A stretch of 64,000 nt of DNA, from NCBI GenBank assembly GCA_028023455.1, contig JAQFVV010000144.1, forward strand, positions 684,001 to 748,000, written 5' to 3'. Each line of letters opens with the position of its first letter. Position 1 is the first letter of the stretch. A program made the translations under genes and the position numbers. The notes below the pieces were generated by a model. The model was not told where the DNA came from. It saw only the letters and a program-made list of their open reading frames with translations, and ran no database searches. Origin of the DNA: Epiperipatus broadwayi. Taxonomy: Eukaryota > Onychophora > Udeonychophora > Euonychophora > Peripatidae. This document shows positions 47,672-60,900 of the stretch, one piece after another.

Positions 47672-49307
47672 TGAGCTGGTATTTTTCTGCCAGCTCATAA
47701 TCATACATATATATACACACATATTTTGTAAAAATAAAATATATACATTGTAATAAACTTATTTTATTAGAAATAAATAAACACATACTTTTCTATCAGC
47801 CCATATATATAAGCACATATATATTTTGTTAAAATATAAATATCGTTTTATAATACATAATTTTAAAAAAATAAATTAACACTTAATTTCAAAATGGAGT
47901 TTTAAGAAGTTAAAATAAATTACATCAAGATCTTGTTTTTTGATAAAAGTCTTTTGTTTAGTTTTGTAAAAAAATTTTTAAAAATAGGAAGGAAAAGAAA
48001 GCAATTAGTTCTATTGTTGGGACTTTGATAGTGAAGGTATTTTTATGCTATCGTTACGCTGATCAATTGGAATGTTTCTTTAGGATTTTAAAATAAAATA
48101 TGAAATAAAAAGAGAATATTAAAGGTATGAATTGAGACTTTAAGAAAAAAACTATAAATTACAGACTTTTCTTTTGTTCTAATTAATTGGATTTCTGCCG
48201 AGGTCAATATCTAATCTATAAGTTTCAATTTGACTCAGACTTTTCAATATTAAAAATCTGCAAAGCGCAAGGAGAAAATGTTGAGCAGCTAGATCTAACA
48301 TAACTTTCCCTTCTGGGAACCTCTTCCTATTACCACCTGGAACTGCCTTGTAAATGCCGGACATAGAGAGCTAGCCGAGGAGAACAGACTGGAAGAAGAC
48401 ACGGACAAACCACGAAGAATATAGGGTGAAATATTCTACCCACACAGGATCTACACTGATCGATCAGGGTAAATAGACTTTTTTTTGTTATAATTTCAAG
48501 AGACATTTGCATAATAGAATTTAAAAAAAAAAAAAAATCTTCACTTCAAATATCTCAAAGTTTCAGCAATAGAAAGGGAGGGATATGTAATCTTTAAGTA
48601 GATGTATTTACTAATGCAAATTAATCCACATTATATTGTTTTTTTTTTATTATTTAATTTTTTTGGTTATGTTCTATCAATTAAACTTATCTTTAGTTTC
48701 TATGATTGTTGTTCTTATAATGTATAGATAGGAATAAGAAAAATTGTATACTCGATCTAAGGACAAGTAAAAATTTAAGATAAAACGATTTAACATTAGA
48801 AAGAGGAGGTTTGAGTGTGTTTGTTTTTAACAAACACACTCTTATAGAAAATTGCCCTTGAGTTCACTCATAGTTATATACCATAATATTTGATGAAATA
48901 TTGTATAATTGGTAAAGTGACGGCGCATGTTCCTTAGAGAACGATTCATGTTAATTCTTGATTAGAAAAGAAAAAGGATCAGGAGGGGTTGATTTGACAA
49001 ATGTGAGGGAAGGGAATAGACAACAAATAGAATAAAGGTGTAATAAATCTTTCAACAATATTTAAGTGTCGATCTGTTTTTTCTTTATTATAATTAATTC
49101 TTATATTTCATTTTGTAATCTTTTGATTTATTAAAGAAAATTATTTTAAGGTTTGCAATTGGTGATTGCCATTCGTAAATAAATTAACCGTTATTATAGA
49201 AAATTTATAATGTGGTCTAGGCAGAAATGCTTGGTGGCGCCCTCGAACGGCCACTGTACGTTGCAATCTCGTAAAAATTTCAGAGCATAACAAAATGTTT
49301 TGTTACA
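47672..49307 (+). repeat. gypsy1 3' LTR
   Basis: 1636 bp, same start and end as the 5' LTR and the same three hairpins. Differences from the 5' LTR are scattered substitutions, short indels and an inserted GCGCAAGGAGAAA-like segment near 48265-48277. The GCGT duplication follows directly. Confidence 0.95.
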
Positions 49308-49311
49308 GCGT

Positions 49312-49837
49312 ATATGTGCTTTCCATTTCTATTTAACAATTTATTTTTTAAATATTTTAATTTGTTAGAATAAAATATTTCTAATATCATTTTTTCATTT
49401 TGTGTTATATAATGTTAATTATTAAATTTGTTAATGTTAGTTAATTGCGTGCTAAATGTGTAAATTACCTTTGCCAATATGTTTTGTTATTAATTAAACC
49501 CTGGGAGTAATATTCTCTGAAATATAAATTAAGTTATGGTAAATCATAATCCCGATCTTACTTTTAGTTGCTTACTTCTTAATTTATGATGCATGACATG
49601 ATGGATTTCAGCAGATTCTTGTATGAATCCTGGCACCCTTGTTAAAATAAATAAAAAAAACTGACTCCATCAGCAATACAAATCCTAATAATTAGTAGGC
49701 CAGCTAAACAGGAAATATAGTTATGTTTTTAGAAATATGAACTAAATATTTTTCTTCTTCATAGCTTGATTAACTCATGCATTCTAGTGCGTAATAGAAG
49801 ACCTATCCGAACAGTAAAAAATGTTACAGTATAATCT
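49312..49837. other. No gene seen
   Basis: A+T-rich spacer between the gypsy1 target site and the first long direct repeat. Confidence 0.5.
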
Positions 49838-51624
49838 TGGTTATTGGTTCATGAATGAATGCATAAATGATTTTGATAAACTAGGGACCATTTGAATGTA
49901 AAGCAAATTAACAACGTTTGTTAAATAATAGAACAAAGAAATTTAAAACTTTTTTGCATGATAAAGCTATATAACTGTGTGTCAAGGATATATTTCTACC
50001 ATATTGACAATTAAATGTGTTCTCTATTCCAAACCTTTACACATGGTAAAAATACATGACATGGCACTAGTTATTTATAAGGCAAATAAAAATAAAAAAT
50101 AAAATATATTATTAAATCGACTGCAAAGCTAACTAGTTAATTTACAATATTATACATGTACTTCTGTAGTAGGCTCGTCCAATTCATACACCAATGTTCC
50201 ATCTTCTTTGGGGGCCCCTATCTATGTATGGTTCCCTACGGTTGATAGAAAAGAACATCCATACAAGAAATGATTCATAGTTAACAGTGAACAAATAACA
50301 CAAACTCTGTCATGTAATGAGTGTATGTATTTACTATGGAATAATCTTAACGATCTTACCTTATCCCATATTATGATGATGATCAATGTCAAGTCACTAT
50401 GGAGGAAAAGCTGACCTAAACTTTGTTTAACAAAAAAAATGATCTAATGTAATAATTCCCCCTTCACTCTGTTGCTGTCAATTATAATGGACTCTTCCAA
50501 ATTATAGACATGCTTCCAAGTGTGGAAATAAAATAAAACTAGAATTTTATAAACACATATTGAAAAAAACATAAAATCAAAACTTTCATTAGGTTATCTT
50601 GGATAGTGCCCATGAGTTTGGCAATAATGTCTTTTATGGATACAGTCTATCTTTCTTCAGATCACTCTCCTTCGGTAAATTAATCATCATTTACTGAAAT
50701 TTCTCAACAACGTGCTTGAAACAATATTATATCCATCTTCTGCAGTTGTTATCGATCCATATAGAACTTTAGTGTAGGACACTTGGTGTTTCTTTATGCA
50801 TTATACAGGTAAGTACTTCTAGGGCCTTCAGTCCTATGACACTGTTAATTTAGCCAGAATACATTGTGCAGCAGATTATAACAGATTTAACTTTTCTTGA
50901 TTTGCTATTTGAAATTTAATGGCTTGTATAAAAAAAGTTACTTCATCATTTTATTTAAATTGTGGCAGAGTTCTATTTCTTCTTTATCCATGTTCAAATA
51001 GTAGTGCAATTTTTTGAATATCCATTTAAAATCAATTCAGTTATTTTATTAAACCATATGAACTTATTGAACTTTTTCCAATTTAAATGTTGGTTGTAAT
51101 TTCTTATGGTTTTGCGCTAAGAAAATTATATGGATAATTCAGAATATTTGAACAAGTCACATTCGAACATTTAGTCTCAGGATATTGGCTTTATACCATG
51201 ATAGTGCATTATTTGGGAAAAAACCCAAAAGATGACAGAAATGAACTGGGTTGCTTTTATATCATACTTAGTTTCCGGTGATTGATATACTAGTTTTTCC
51301 ATTTTCTTTGACCTTGCTGTGGCTGCCTATTGTTGCACATATTGCGTTGGTTGTAGTTAAAAAATAAATTACATAACACAACTGTAATTTTATTTTCCAC
51401 ACTTGGTTACCTAGTGATTGGTTTGACATTGGGTCATCACTATGTTTACTAAGTCTATGTCTCAATTGATGACATACAACACATTGATAATTAAGTTATT
51501 GTTGAGATATATGTATTTAAATGATTTTTTTAACTGGGCTTTTATTTTTTATTAAATAAGAGAAATTATTTCATTGTGAGATTTGTTTAACTTGATATTT
51601 AACAAAGCAAGCATTTATCGTGTA
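49838..51624 (+). repeat. Long direct repeat D, copy 1
   Basis: This 1.79 kb non-coding sequence is repeated in the same orientation at 61281-63805. Shared blocks run in order: GAATGCATAAATGATTTTGA, GGTTGATAGAAAAGAACATC, GAGTTTGGCAATAATGTCTT, GCTGTGGCTGCCTATTGTTG and TTTTTAACTGGGCTTTTATT. It starts TGGTTAT next to a TATA-type sequence and ends in (TA)n. No reading frame is conserved between copies. It could be an LTR-like terminal repeat or a segmental duplication. Confidence 0.7.
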
Positions 51625-51631
51625 TATATAT

Positions 51632-54600
51632 TGTGCCAGTCAAAATCACGTATTCATTCAACAAGACCAATAATCCAAGCAAAAGTACCTTGAATCCAAC
51701 CATGCACAAGATACAGATGTCAGGGCAAGGATGAATCCTAACTTATTTGCCCGAACTATTGCCTCTCTGACTAATGGATAACATTTGTGTTGACACTAGC
51801 AGTCCTTAGTTTTATTCCGTTCCAGCTGGAGGTCATGGTTCACAAAGAGACTCAAAAAATAATAAAGGGTTTATATATGAAATTAATGATTTAGTGAATT
51901 CTGATGATTGTAGAATGGTACAGATGTGATTTGATATCGACTACTAATGGTTTGAATCGTAACAATTATAATTCTTTATGGCAACATTACAAAGAATTGA
52001 AATTTAAGTTAAAGAAATATAAATAACTAGGGTAATTAATATTAGAGATTCGGAGTGATGACAAACTAAGCTAATTTAAAATAATAATATTACAGGAATT
52101 TATTAAGAAATTGAATTATTGTTATACAAAATAAGTTGAGTTTTGTTTATACAACTTGGTTATTATACTTTTTGAATTCGTTTTGATGCAGCTAAATGCA
52201 AGGCATTTGATAACAAAGTAAAAATTTATTAATTGGTCTGCCAAGAAACAATCTGCAATAAAATATCATTAGCCCTCTTTAAGAGATTACAAATAAATCT
52301 ATTTTATATATAAATAACAAGACATGAGCAATGTGTATTTAAAACACTATTACATTTAACTTTATCTATAATGAATGTGGAAAGCAAAATAGTTCATTTT
52401 AACTTAAATAATCAGATTTAACTAATTAACGGGATTGGTTTGTGAAGGACATGCCATCACGGCAGAGAGCATTTCAGGTTTTTAAATAAATATATATATA
52501 TATAGAATGATAAAGGCAGTATGATATTATAGATTACAACAAAAGAATAAGTGAGGTCTGTTACGAACATCTGGGTGGCTTTTCTAAAAGAATCCCTGGT
52601 ATATACAGGTAGATTATGAGAGAAATGTTGGCCCTCCAGCCAAAACATCTCTGAATAATAATAGATTTGATGTGCTGGACTTCCCATACGCATCTTAGTG
52701 GCAATGCCTGAAAGGGGTCCCTAGTAGTTAAATATGTCTACTATTAAGGGAAAGTCAAGATTGGACTGGTCATATTTAAACTTCCGAAGGTCCTAAGAGG
52801 TAATTAGCAAAGCAAGAACAATAATACTAAATGAATGGTTGTGACTATAAATTACATAATGCCCCAGACATAGATATATACATAGTGGATCACTAATAAT
52901 CATAAGAACTTAATTCCTGAATAAAATAATTGGCTCCCCGACATAATGGAAAGTCCCCAGAAACTTTAGGCCATTAATGAATGGATCATAAAATATAATA
53001 TAAAAGAAAAGGCAAGCATTAAAACTAAACAAAATAAATTGTCTTCCACACTTTTTTAAGTATTTCATTTATTAGTGAGTTATCAAATAGTTCATCATCG
53101 AAGATTACAAAATCAGTCTGTCTTTTAACTAACATAGACAGATTGCACATTAAATACCAAATTCACTTCTGGTGAAGTTTGACAACATATAGCATAATAA
53201 CTGATAGATCACAATCTTAATATTTTACTGACATAAAAATATATTTATATGAAACATGTACTGATAAAATGCTATAATAGATGTGCTTTCAATGATTTTC
53301 TTTCAAGACATTTGTTTTACAGAAATTGGGACAGATTTTACTTAAATGATTTAATAAAATATATTATTCTCTCAGAGGTAATTACGAGGACACTTTTAAG
53401 TTGGAGATACAAGAGGTACAAAACTAAACGAGGTTTCTCTATTAATTAATTTAAGGGAAATAAGTCTCCTGTAATGATTTTTAAATGGAGAAAATAAGAG
53501 GGAGAGGGTTTAAAGTTACTTGCTCATTGAGTTTTATACTTGTTAGTTTCAGTAAGTTAATATTATAAATAAACCAACAAAATTTAAGATAAATTTGCTG
53601 TATCAAAGTAATGGGGGATTTTTATAAGAATTAATAATTTTAAATTTAAGGAAAATATTTAACAGACGCATTTTAAAATTAAGTTGTATAAACATTACAG
53701 ATATATAAAATACAAATTAATGTTGACTTTAAAAACAAAATAAGCTAGAATCAGAGGCTTGCAGCAATGGAAAGTTACCTCAACTAATCGATAAACGTTC
53801 CATGGTTTGAAACAGGTAGTTATAAAATCAGATCATTTTGCAGGCTTCCTTGATAAAGTACAATATCCGGGCTAGGTGTTGAGAGCACTGGAATGGCATT
53901 GTGATGAGCTGGTGGAACAGAGCTGCGAAAAGCAGACGGACAATCTTTTTACTCCCTTATTCTTTAGGTACGATGTACTATAAATACCAATCAATTCTCT
54001 TCAGTGTTCTTCAATCATCTTATCAAAATTTTATACTATTTATCTGATCCAGTCTTATCTATTAGGATTCAATCTACATGACATTTGCTGGTAATGTTCT
54101 CTGTGGTCAGTGTCTGCCTGTACGATGTACTATAAATATCAATCAATTCTCTTCAGTGTTCTTCAATCATCTTATCAAAATTTTCCACTATTTATCTGAT
54201 CCAGTCTTATCTATTAGGATTCAATCTACATGATATTTGCTGGTAATGTTCTCTGTGGTCAGTGTCTGCCTGGGCAGGAAATCTTGCATTAAACATGCCT
54301 CAAGGCTTCATTTTGCTAAATAAAAGAAAACAGCTACAAGCATGATTAAGTTTATCAGTCATCATATTAACAAAACTTATTTAATTAAGATTTAGATTAA
54401 AGAAAATGTAAATTTTTATTCACAAAAATTTTAGGAATTTGGTACATTCAATAAATAATATAATGACTTTCAAACTTAATATTTGATGTAAAATGTAAAA
54501 TACAATTTTACAAAATATTCCTTACAAATATTAGATTATTTACATAATTGATCCTTTAATGTACATTTACCAAAAGACAAATACAAAATGTTAACAACAG

Positions 54601-54939
54601 ATTAATTCGAAAAATGGACTTTAATGAAAGAATTTAAAATATTTTTAACATTTTATAGATATCTAGTATTCAATTATTTACTCAATGCCAATTTAATGAA
54701 ATAAACACAATGTACATTTCTACAAATATTATAAAGTAAATAAACTATTATAAAAAGGTTAATTTAATCATAAAATATAAATTAAATGAAATATAAATTA
54801 GATAAAATATTGATTATAAATGTACTACCACCTATTATGAGATGGGTGTCAGTTAATATACAAGATTGAGTTCAAACCAATACTAGTGCTGATAACATCA
54901 GCACTAGGTGAAGCAGAAATATGTATATTTCCAGTTTCA
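51632..54939 (+). mobile_element. TE-A copy 2 (3.3 kb, inverted relative to copy 1)
   Basis: It starts TGTGCCAGTC directly after (TA)n and ends CCAGTTTCA, the complement of the termini of copy 1. Landmarks recur in the same order as on the reverse strand of 10244-13349. It is longer partly because of a 152 bp tandem duplication (53969-54120 and 54121-54272, starting TACGATGTACTATAAAT) that is single in copy 1. No coding sequence is recognised. Its right edge abuts gypsy2 sequence, so no clean target duplication is visible here. Confidence 0.7.
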
Positions 54940-57320
54940 ATGTATGCTTAAAAGAAAGGGTAGTGCACATTCAATCACCTATTAGCTATACTTATGTTTT
55001 GATTAGGTTTGGTTTGATGGTGTGGGTAAAGAAAGGCTGGTTTTGATGGGATTGTAAGCTACTCTTACAACTCCATTATCTTTATAGGGTTAAAATTTCA
55101 AACTGTAATCAAAATTTGAACACTTAAGTAGTATATGTGTTAATTTAGCATTGGATTGTCTGTTTTTTAAAGAGCAGGGTTACAAAGCCTATTCATCCTA
55201 TTTTTTGATACTTCCTCAACTATATCCATGTTCCTTCATAATTTCCTATCTCATTAACTACATTATATTAAAGTGAGATTTATATCTATGGGCCTCTTTT
55301 TCCTTCTTTTGATGGTCATATGGTCTGAACTCAACTGGTAATGTCTCTATTGCAGAGGCGCATAGTTTAATTCATTAGCCTTCATCCTGCTTCTTTTTGA
55401 GACTTTCTGGATTTTTTTGAAGGTCTAAATGAAATTTTGGAATGTCCATTCTGTATGGATCAACTCTTGTGTCTTGGTTAGTTCCGAAGTATCCTAGTAA
55501 TTGCTTTTGAGCACTTACCTGTTATACTCTTCACAAATTTATGATCCTATTCATTTTTTTGATGTTATCTCTTTTTTCTTTCTTGTTTCAACTAAAACTC
55601 CTGCCTATCTTTTAACTTGCATATAAGCTAAGTATGTTAATTATGTGATCACTCTGATTGACCAAAATATGGCTTCAAAATATGGGTATTATATGTACCC
55701 CTAATCTCTCCTTCTACATCTATCCAAAATGTATTTGGACCTGATTGTTTTACAATAGTGAATGGTTCTATATATGGGTAGTAAAATACTTGATGTTTAT
55801 TTTCCTGCTGCTTACTCAGATAGGATGTTTTTATAAAAACTGTATCTCCTACCTTAAAAAACTGTATTTCCTACTTTAAAATTATATTGACATTTCTTTT
55901 TGTTTTTATTCCTTTGCTCAACTTTATACAAGAGCTGTTTATATGCTTTTTGTATATTGTTTACCATATCACTTTGAGTATGTTTAACCATGGATTGATA
56001 CTTCAGAAATATTGTAGGTATAAATTGATTAAAGTATAGTCTTATGGGTGGGAATCTGGGTGATTCATATACACTCCAGTTAATGTAACTGACTATATGG
56101 TCTGTTTATATGCTGTTTGTGTATAGTTTACCGTATCACTTTGTGTATGTTTAATCATGGGTTGATACTTCAGAAATATTGTAGGTATTAATTTATTAAA
56201 GTATATAGTCTTATGGGTGGGAATCTGGATGATTCATATACACTCCAGTTAATGTAACTGACTATATGGTCTGTTTATATGCTCTTTGTATATAGTTTAC
56301 CATATCACTTTGTGTATGTTTAATCATGGGTTGATACTTCAGAAATATTGTAGGTATAAATTGATTAAAGTATAGTCTTATGGGTGGGAATCTGGATGAT
56401 TCATATACACTCAAGTTAATGTAACTGACTATATGTTCTGTTTGTTTACCCACCCATTATGCTCATCTTCTAAGTAAGTCTAAACAAACACCCGAGCTCC
56501 TGCATTACCAATTTGCAAGGGGGTTGACTGTGGATTCCTAATGAATGTGAGCACATCTCGTTTGAGATTTCTCCACATTTTTTTCATTCTTTGGATAAGA
56601 AAGACATACTGTATTCTGTTAAGATGATCTTAGGCTTTCCTATCATCATGCTTTGATTGTATGTTTAGTATTAGCTTGGGATATTGGTTAAGTAGAAACA
56701 TACTTAGAAAAGAGATCATAAGCGACCAACAAATATTTCTCTTTATTAAATGGGGGCAATGTTCCTTCAATAATCAATCACTAGGATCTTGTTTGGTCTT
56801 TCATGTATGATGAAGTTTAGGGTGTTACTGTAATTTTGGTTCACTGGCTTTGCTTGCAAATGCACTAGACAATCTCGAAGTGATGCCAAAATGTCTATAT
56901 ATTCTTGGCCAGTAAAACCAGTTTTTCAATGTATGTTCTGTACCATAGTGTTCATAGAGCATATATATTTTATTAGTGGGGTATGCAATGTTTTAGATAT
57001 TACTAGTTCATTCAAAACTTTCTCCTTTTAAAACCTTCATGATTGAGTTTAAATCTGGGTCCTTAAATTGTATATTTACTTTATATAGTAAGACCTCCTT
57101 TTCTAGCTTTTTTAGATCATTTGGTTCATTTAAAACTTTCTTCTTTTAGAACCTTCAAGACTAGGTTTAAATCTGGGTCCTTAAATTGTATATTTACTTT
57201 ATACAGTCAGACCTTTTCTAGCTTAAAAAATAAGATCATTTGGTTTATTCAAAACTTTCTCTTTTTAAAACCTTCATGATTGGGTTTAAATCTGGGTCCT
57301 TAAATTGTATCTCAGGTAGG
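54940..57320 (-). pseudogene. gypsy2 integrase region (minus strand), with tandem repeats
   Basis: Minus-strand Ty3/gypsy integrase. From 5' to 3' it shows a TGQEYIDILASL-like end of the zinc-binding region near 56880-56915. Next are KPVNQNYSNT, HERPNKILVIDY (56760-56815), a FLSKEWKKCGEISN-like stretch near 56565-56610 and a LVMQELGCLFRLT stretch near 56475-56515 where the catalytic Glu is expected. The following segment, QFIPTIFLKYQSMVKHTQSD, is present three times in tandem (55937-56440, period about 168 bp). A second tandem triplication of about 118 bp lies at 57011-57310, in the linker between RNase H and integrase. A C-terminal part extends toward about 55300. Stops are frequent. The left LTR that should follow on this side is not found, so the element is truncated at TE-A. 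Confidence 0.7.
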
Positions 57321-58560
57321 TTTTCCAAATCATTCTCTATATTACTATCAGTCATTATATTGACATTTGTAATGTAGGCATTATCTACTGATAAATGGGT
57401 TTGTTCTGATCTACATGGGTTTCAACTAAGCACGTCAGCCACAATGTTCTCAGATCTCTTACAGTATTGTGTTGTATAATTGAATCGCTGTAACAACAGA
57501 CTCCATCTGATTAGATGACTTGGTCAGATAGCAATTCAGGAATTCGAGGCTTTTCTGGTCTATGATCACTATCACCTCTGATCCAAGAAGCATCTGTTGA
57601 AATTTTTGGAAGCCCCACACTATTGCTAGTGCCTCATTCTTAGTAACCATGTAATTTATTTCTGGACCAATCAGGAGCTGGCTGACAAAGTAGAGGATTC
57701 CAGGATGGCCATCCTGGATCCATGATAGAGTAACCCCTAATTCATAACCACTACTGTATATTTAGACAATGAATGGTTTATTAAAAATCAGGAAAAGTGA
57801 ACTTTGTTTGCTCTAAGAACCCTGTTTTAATATTTGCAAATGCTATGTCCTGTTTCGTGGTCCAATTCCATTGCTTATCTTTCCTAATGAGTTTTAGCAA
57901 TGGTTCCATTTGCAAAGAATTTCTGGTAAAAGTGATTATAAAAATTGCATCGGCCTAAAAATGATTGAATCTGCTTTCTATTGATGGGGTTTGGAAAGTT
58001 GTGAATGATGATGATGGTATCTAGTTGAGGCCTTATTCTATTGTAATCGATGATGTGACTTAAGAAGACTACCTAGTTGCAGATTAATGTACTCTTCTTG
58101 AAGTTAATCTTGATTGCTTTTTGTAGCACTTCAATAGAGAGATATTGGTGTTCTTCATGGCAGATGCAATTATTACATCATCCACATAAATAGTTGCCAT
58201 CTGTTTGATCTCAGGGGACAAGGTTTTGTCCAAACACTATTAGACTGTCATCACTATTGATCAATCTAAAAGACATCCTATTAAAATGATAGGTAAAACC
58301 CTTGTATCAGAAGGCAGTCTATTGGTGATCTTCTGCCAATAGCTGGAGGTTACATTGAAAGTGGAAACACCTTATTTCCAAATTTTATGACTAATTCATG
58401 TATAATCAGTGTGATGTTCCTGTCAGAATGGTATTTTTGTTCAGTTGCCTAACATTTAAACAAAATCTCATCGACCCATCTTCCTTCTTCACAGTTACAA
58501 CTAGGATAAAGTAAGGGGAAGAACATTTAGAAATGATCAATCCAGTATGATTTGGATTGG
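57321..58560 (-). pseudogene. gypsy2 reverse transcriptase and RNase H (minus strand)
   Basis: On the minus strand, RT block MRFCLNVRQL lies near 58443-58475. The active site reads YVDDVIIAS with YVDD at 58177-58188. Then come KINFKKSTLICN, PQLDTIIIIHNFPNPINRKQ and IQSFLGRCNFYNHFYQKF (about 57920-58060), the RT thumb. The RNase H block is at 57459-57650: KNEALAIVWGFQKFQQMLLG and DQKSLEFL. The block order and sequences are those of Ty3/gypsy, and the element differs clearly from gypsy1. Several frameshifts and stops interrupt it. Confidence 0.85.
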
Positions 58561-60300
58561 AATTGTTCATCACAGAGTAATTTAATTCTTTGTAGGAAAA
58601 CCTCTATTACTCCTGGTATTTCTAACACATTTGGGCCTGGTATCTCTAACACATTTGGGCTAAATTCATTGATAACTGATTTCAATTTTCACCCATATGG
58701 TTTCAAGCTAAATTCATTGATAACTGATTGCAATTTTAGTGCATCCTTGCTTCCACTTAGATAATATGTGTTCAATGTCCTTAATTTAGTGACCTGGTGG
58801 TGAAAGAATTTGGTTAATGTCTCCTGGTATTGGTTGATATTTTTCTTGAAACAACTGGTAGAGCAGGGCTTCTTGCCTGTCTTTATTCCAGAATTTTTTT
58901 AAACAATAATGCTTGATAGTCATCAAAGACGGGAAGGGCCTGGAATTCCCATCACATTAATGCATTCTCTTGGAGGTGGCTATATATGATGATTACCTTT
59001 TCATCTTCTGATAAATTGTGGTTAAAGGTTAAGGATCCTAAGGTGTTCTATAGGGGCTTCATTGATAGATCCCTTGAATACTTTGAGTCTTACAAATTGA
59101 TTGTTCACACTGATCTGTGTTCTATAACTATTCATCTTGTTTGTCTCCATGGTGTTTATTTGTGGGATCGACATTTGGTTATCAGGGTTTACTTGATAGG
59201 TACTTGTAATTATCCCTGGCATGGGATAGTAGATTCCATACAGGGGTCACTTATCCTATGAAGATTGTTGATGGCAATCTCCAGGTTGTTTACCATGCCA
59301 TTCTATCTCTCCTTACTTATCTGGGTTCTTGGGTCCATTTCAGTCTGCACACTCCATTGACTGGTGTCTTTTGGCATAGCTGGGATTTGATCACTATAAA
59401 TCTCTAGTTGATGGCTTCATCCATGCGGCCGATCTGATTACGTGTCTCAGTCACCATTTCCACCATTTTCTCCAGAGCTGTCTTGCCCGAGATCATTTCT
59501 GCAGAGACCATCTTGTCCTCAAGATGTTTTATATCATGGTTCAGGGTTCTAATGCCTTGTTGCGCATTCTGTCTTGATGTTTTGTCATGCACAGAGTTGG
59601 TCCATTTTTGAATGGGATGTCCTGGAATTCCCTCTGAACCTTGACTTGGAACTTTTTGTCTGTGCATACCTCATCCCTAAATCTCCTGGCTTCTGTATAC
59701 CTCATTGCACTTAATGTTTAACTGATTAATGATGCTACACTTGAACTCCTCAAATCACCATTGGCATTGTACATCCTTCTCATCTATTTACTTTCTCGTC
59801 TCACCTAGTGCTTACTTCATTTCAGTATTGTCCCTTTGGATGCTGCTTAGGCTTATTAACAATGTTCCATGTTGGTGGACAGCCTAGTTTTTATATCTTA
59901 TTTTTAAATCAGCCTTAACATCATTCATGTTTGCTTTTAAATTCTTTGTATTGATCATCCTGTGATCCATCTTTCCTTTTATATTGCTCATATTATGGTT
60001 TATTTCTTCTTTCATACTACTCATGTCATCTCTTAGGCTGCTTATGCTACTGTTCAATCTTGCTTCTATGCTGTTCATTTCTTCCTTCATATTGCTCATG
60101 TTGGTGTTCACCTCTCCCTTTATACTGTTCATTTTTTTCTTCATGCCATTCATTTCTTCTTTCATACTGTTCGTGATCATTTGCAGCATTTGTTGTAGGA
60201 TCATCTTATTTCTTGTAACGTGCTATTTTGATTTCAGGTACTTGAATCATCTCATCATTGAGTGCTCTTTGAGTTTGGGGTAATGCTCAACCATGACAAG
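58561..60300 (-). pseudogene. gypsy2 gag/protease region with coiled coil (minus strand)
   Basis: The upstream part of gypsy2 Gag contains a long coiled-coil segment (59884-60204, about 106 residues). It is built of repeated MKEEMN/MNSIK/NMSNMK units, strongly heptad-like and rich in Met, Lys, Glu and Asn. A second helical stretch (59404-59667) includes TALEKMVEMVTETRNQIGRM. The region 59022-59222, reading QISVNNQFVRLKVFKGSINE, may be near the protease, but no D-T/S-G motif is seen. Gag should assemble the particle that packages element RNA, and the coiled coil may support multimerisation. That is inference. The frames are broken by several stops. Confidence 0.65.
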
Positions 60301-60900
60301 TGCCTGTGGAGGGTGATTAGCCTCAGTCATAGTTCCTCTAGAGATTTGAATATGCGAAGACTTCCCTTCTGCTAATAGTAGCATCTTCCACCTCACTATC
60401 ATTATTACTTTGTGATACCTCAGAACACTTCATATTGATGCTTGATAATTGTTTTCCACTTCTGGTTATCATCAAACCTCCTTTCAATATCTGAGTATAA
60501 AGTTATTTCTTCCTTTAGAGATATAAATAGATATATGTCATAGGACCTTCTGCCTACTTTTCAGCCTGTTCTTTTATTTGCCAAACTTACCTATTTATTA
60601 TTTATTTTTCTCAGTTTATCATTTCATTGTCATCAGTTAACTTGCATTCAATGTTTCACATGAGGTTTTTCTTTTTTTGACATGTTTATTTGGAAATGAT
60701 TTAAGTTCAGGAGTCTCACTCTTTTATGGTCGGATGTATCAATTGGTCGCTATTCGGGTAAATTCATCAGTGTTGTATATCATGGAAAATTTGGTGAAAG
60801 AATAAGTTCAAAGAAAAACCTTTTTTATTTTATTTACCAGTCCAATGGCTGGACCTCCTTAGAAACTCCCTGTTTTCTGCCCCAAAGTTTGGGTACTAGA
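60301..60900 (-). other. gypsy2 5' leader
   Basis: Sequence between the gypsy2 LTR and its Gag coiled coil. Just inside the LTR the plus strand reads CCCCAAAGTTTGGGTACTAG. On the minus strand this is the place for the primer-binding site, but the tRNA cannot be named with confidence. No domain is recognised. Confidence 0.45.

Larger units (their letters stand above)
42079..49307 (+). mobile_element. gypsy1: complete Ty3/gypsy provirus, inactivated
   Basis: This is a full-length LTR retrotransposon of 7.23 kb. Two direct LTRs (42079-43720 and 47672-49307) both start TGAGCTGG and end GTTACA, so termini are TG...CA. The host site GCGT is duplicated at 42075-42078 and 49308-49311. The internal order is gag, protease, reverse transcriptase, RNase H, integrase, which defines Ty3/gypsy (Metaviridae). 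There is no env-like frame between integrase and the 3' LTR. A purine-rich GGAAAAGGGTGCAA precedes the 3' LTR at about 47658-47671 as polypurine tract. The primer-binding site is not obvious directly after the 5' LTR. Internal stops and frameshifts are few, so the copy is fairly young, and the LTRs differ by scattered substitutions and small indels. Confidence 0.95.

Noticed and set aside
55937-57310. CRISPR-like array
   Set aside because: Units are 118-168 bp direct tandem duplications without unique spacers, and they lie in a retroelement.
59984-60283. 99-codon plus-strand hydrophobic frame
   Set aside because: Antisense image of the gypsy2 coiled-coil segment.
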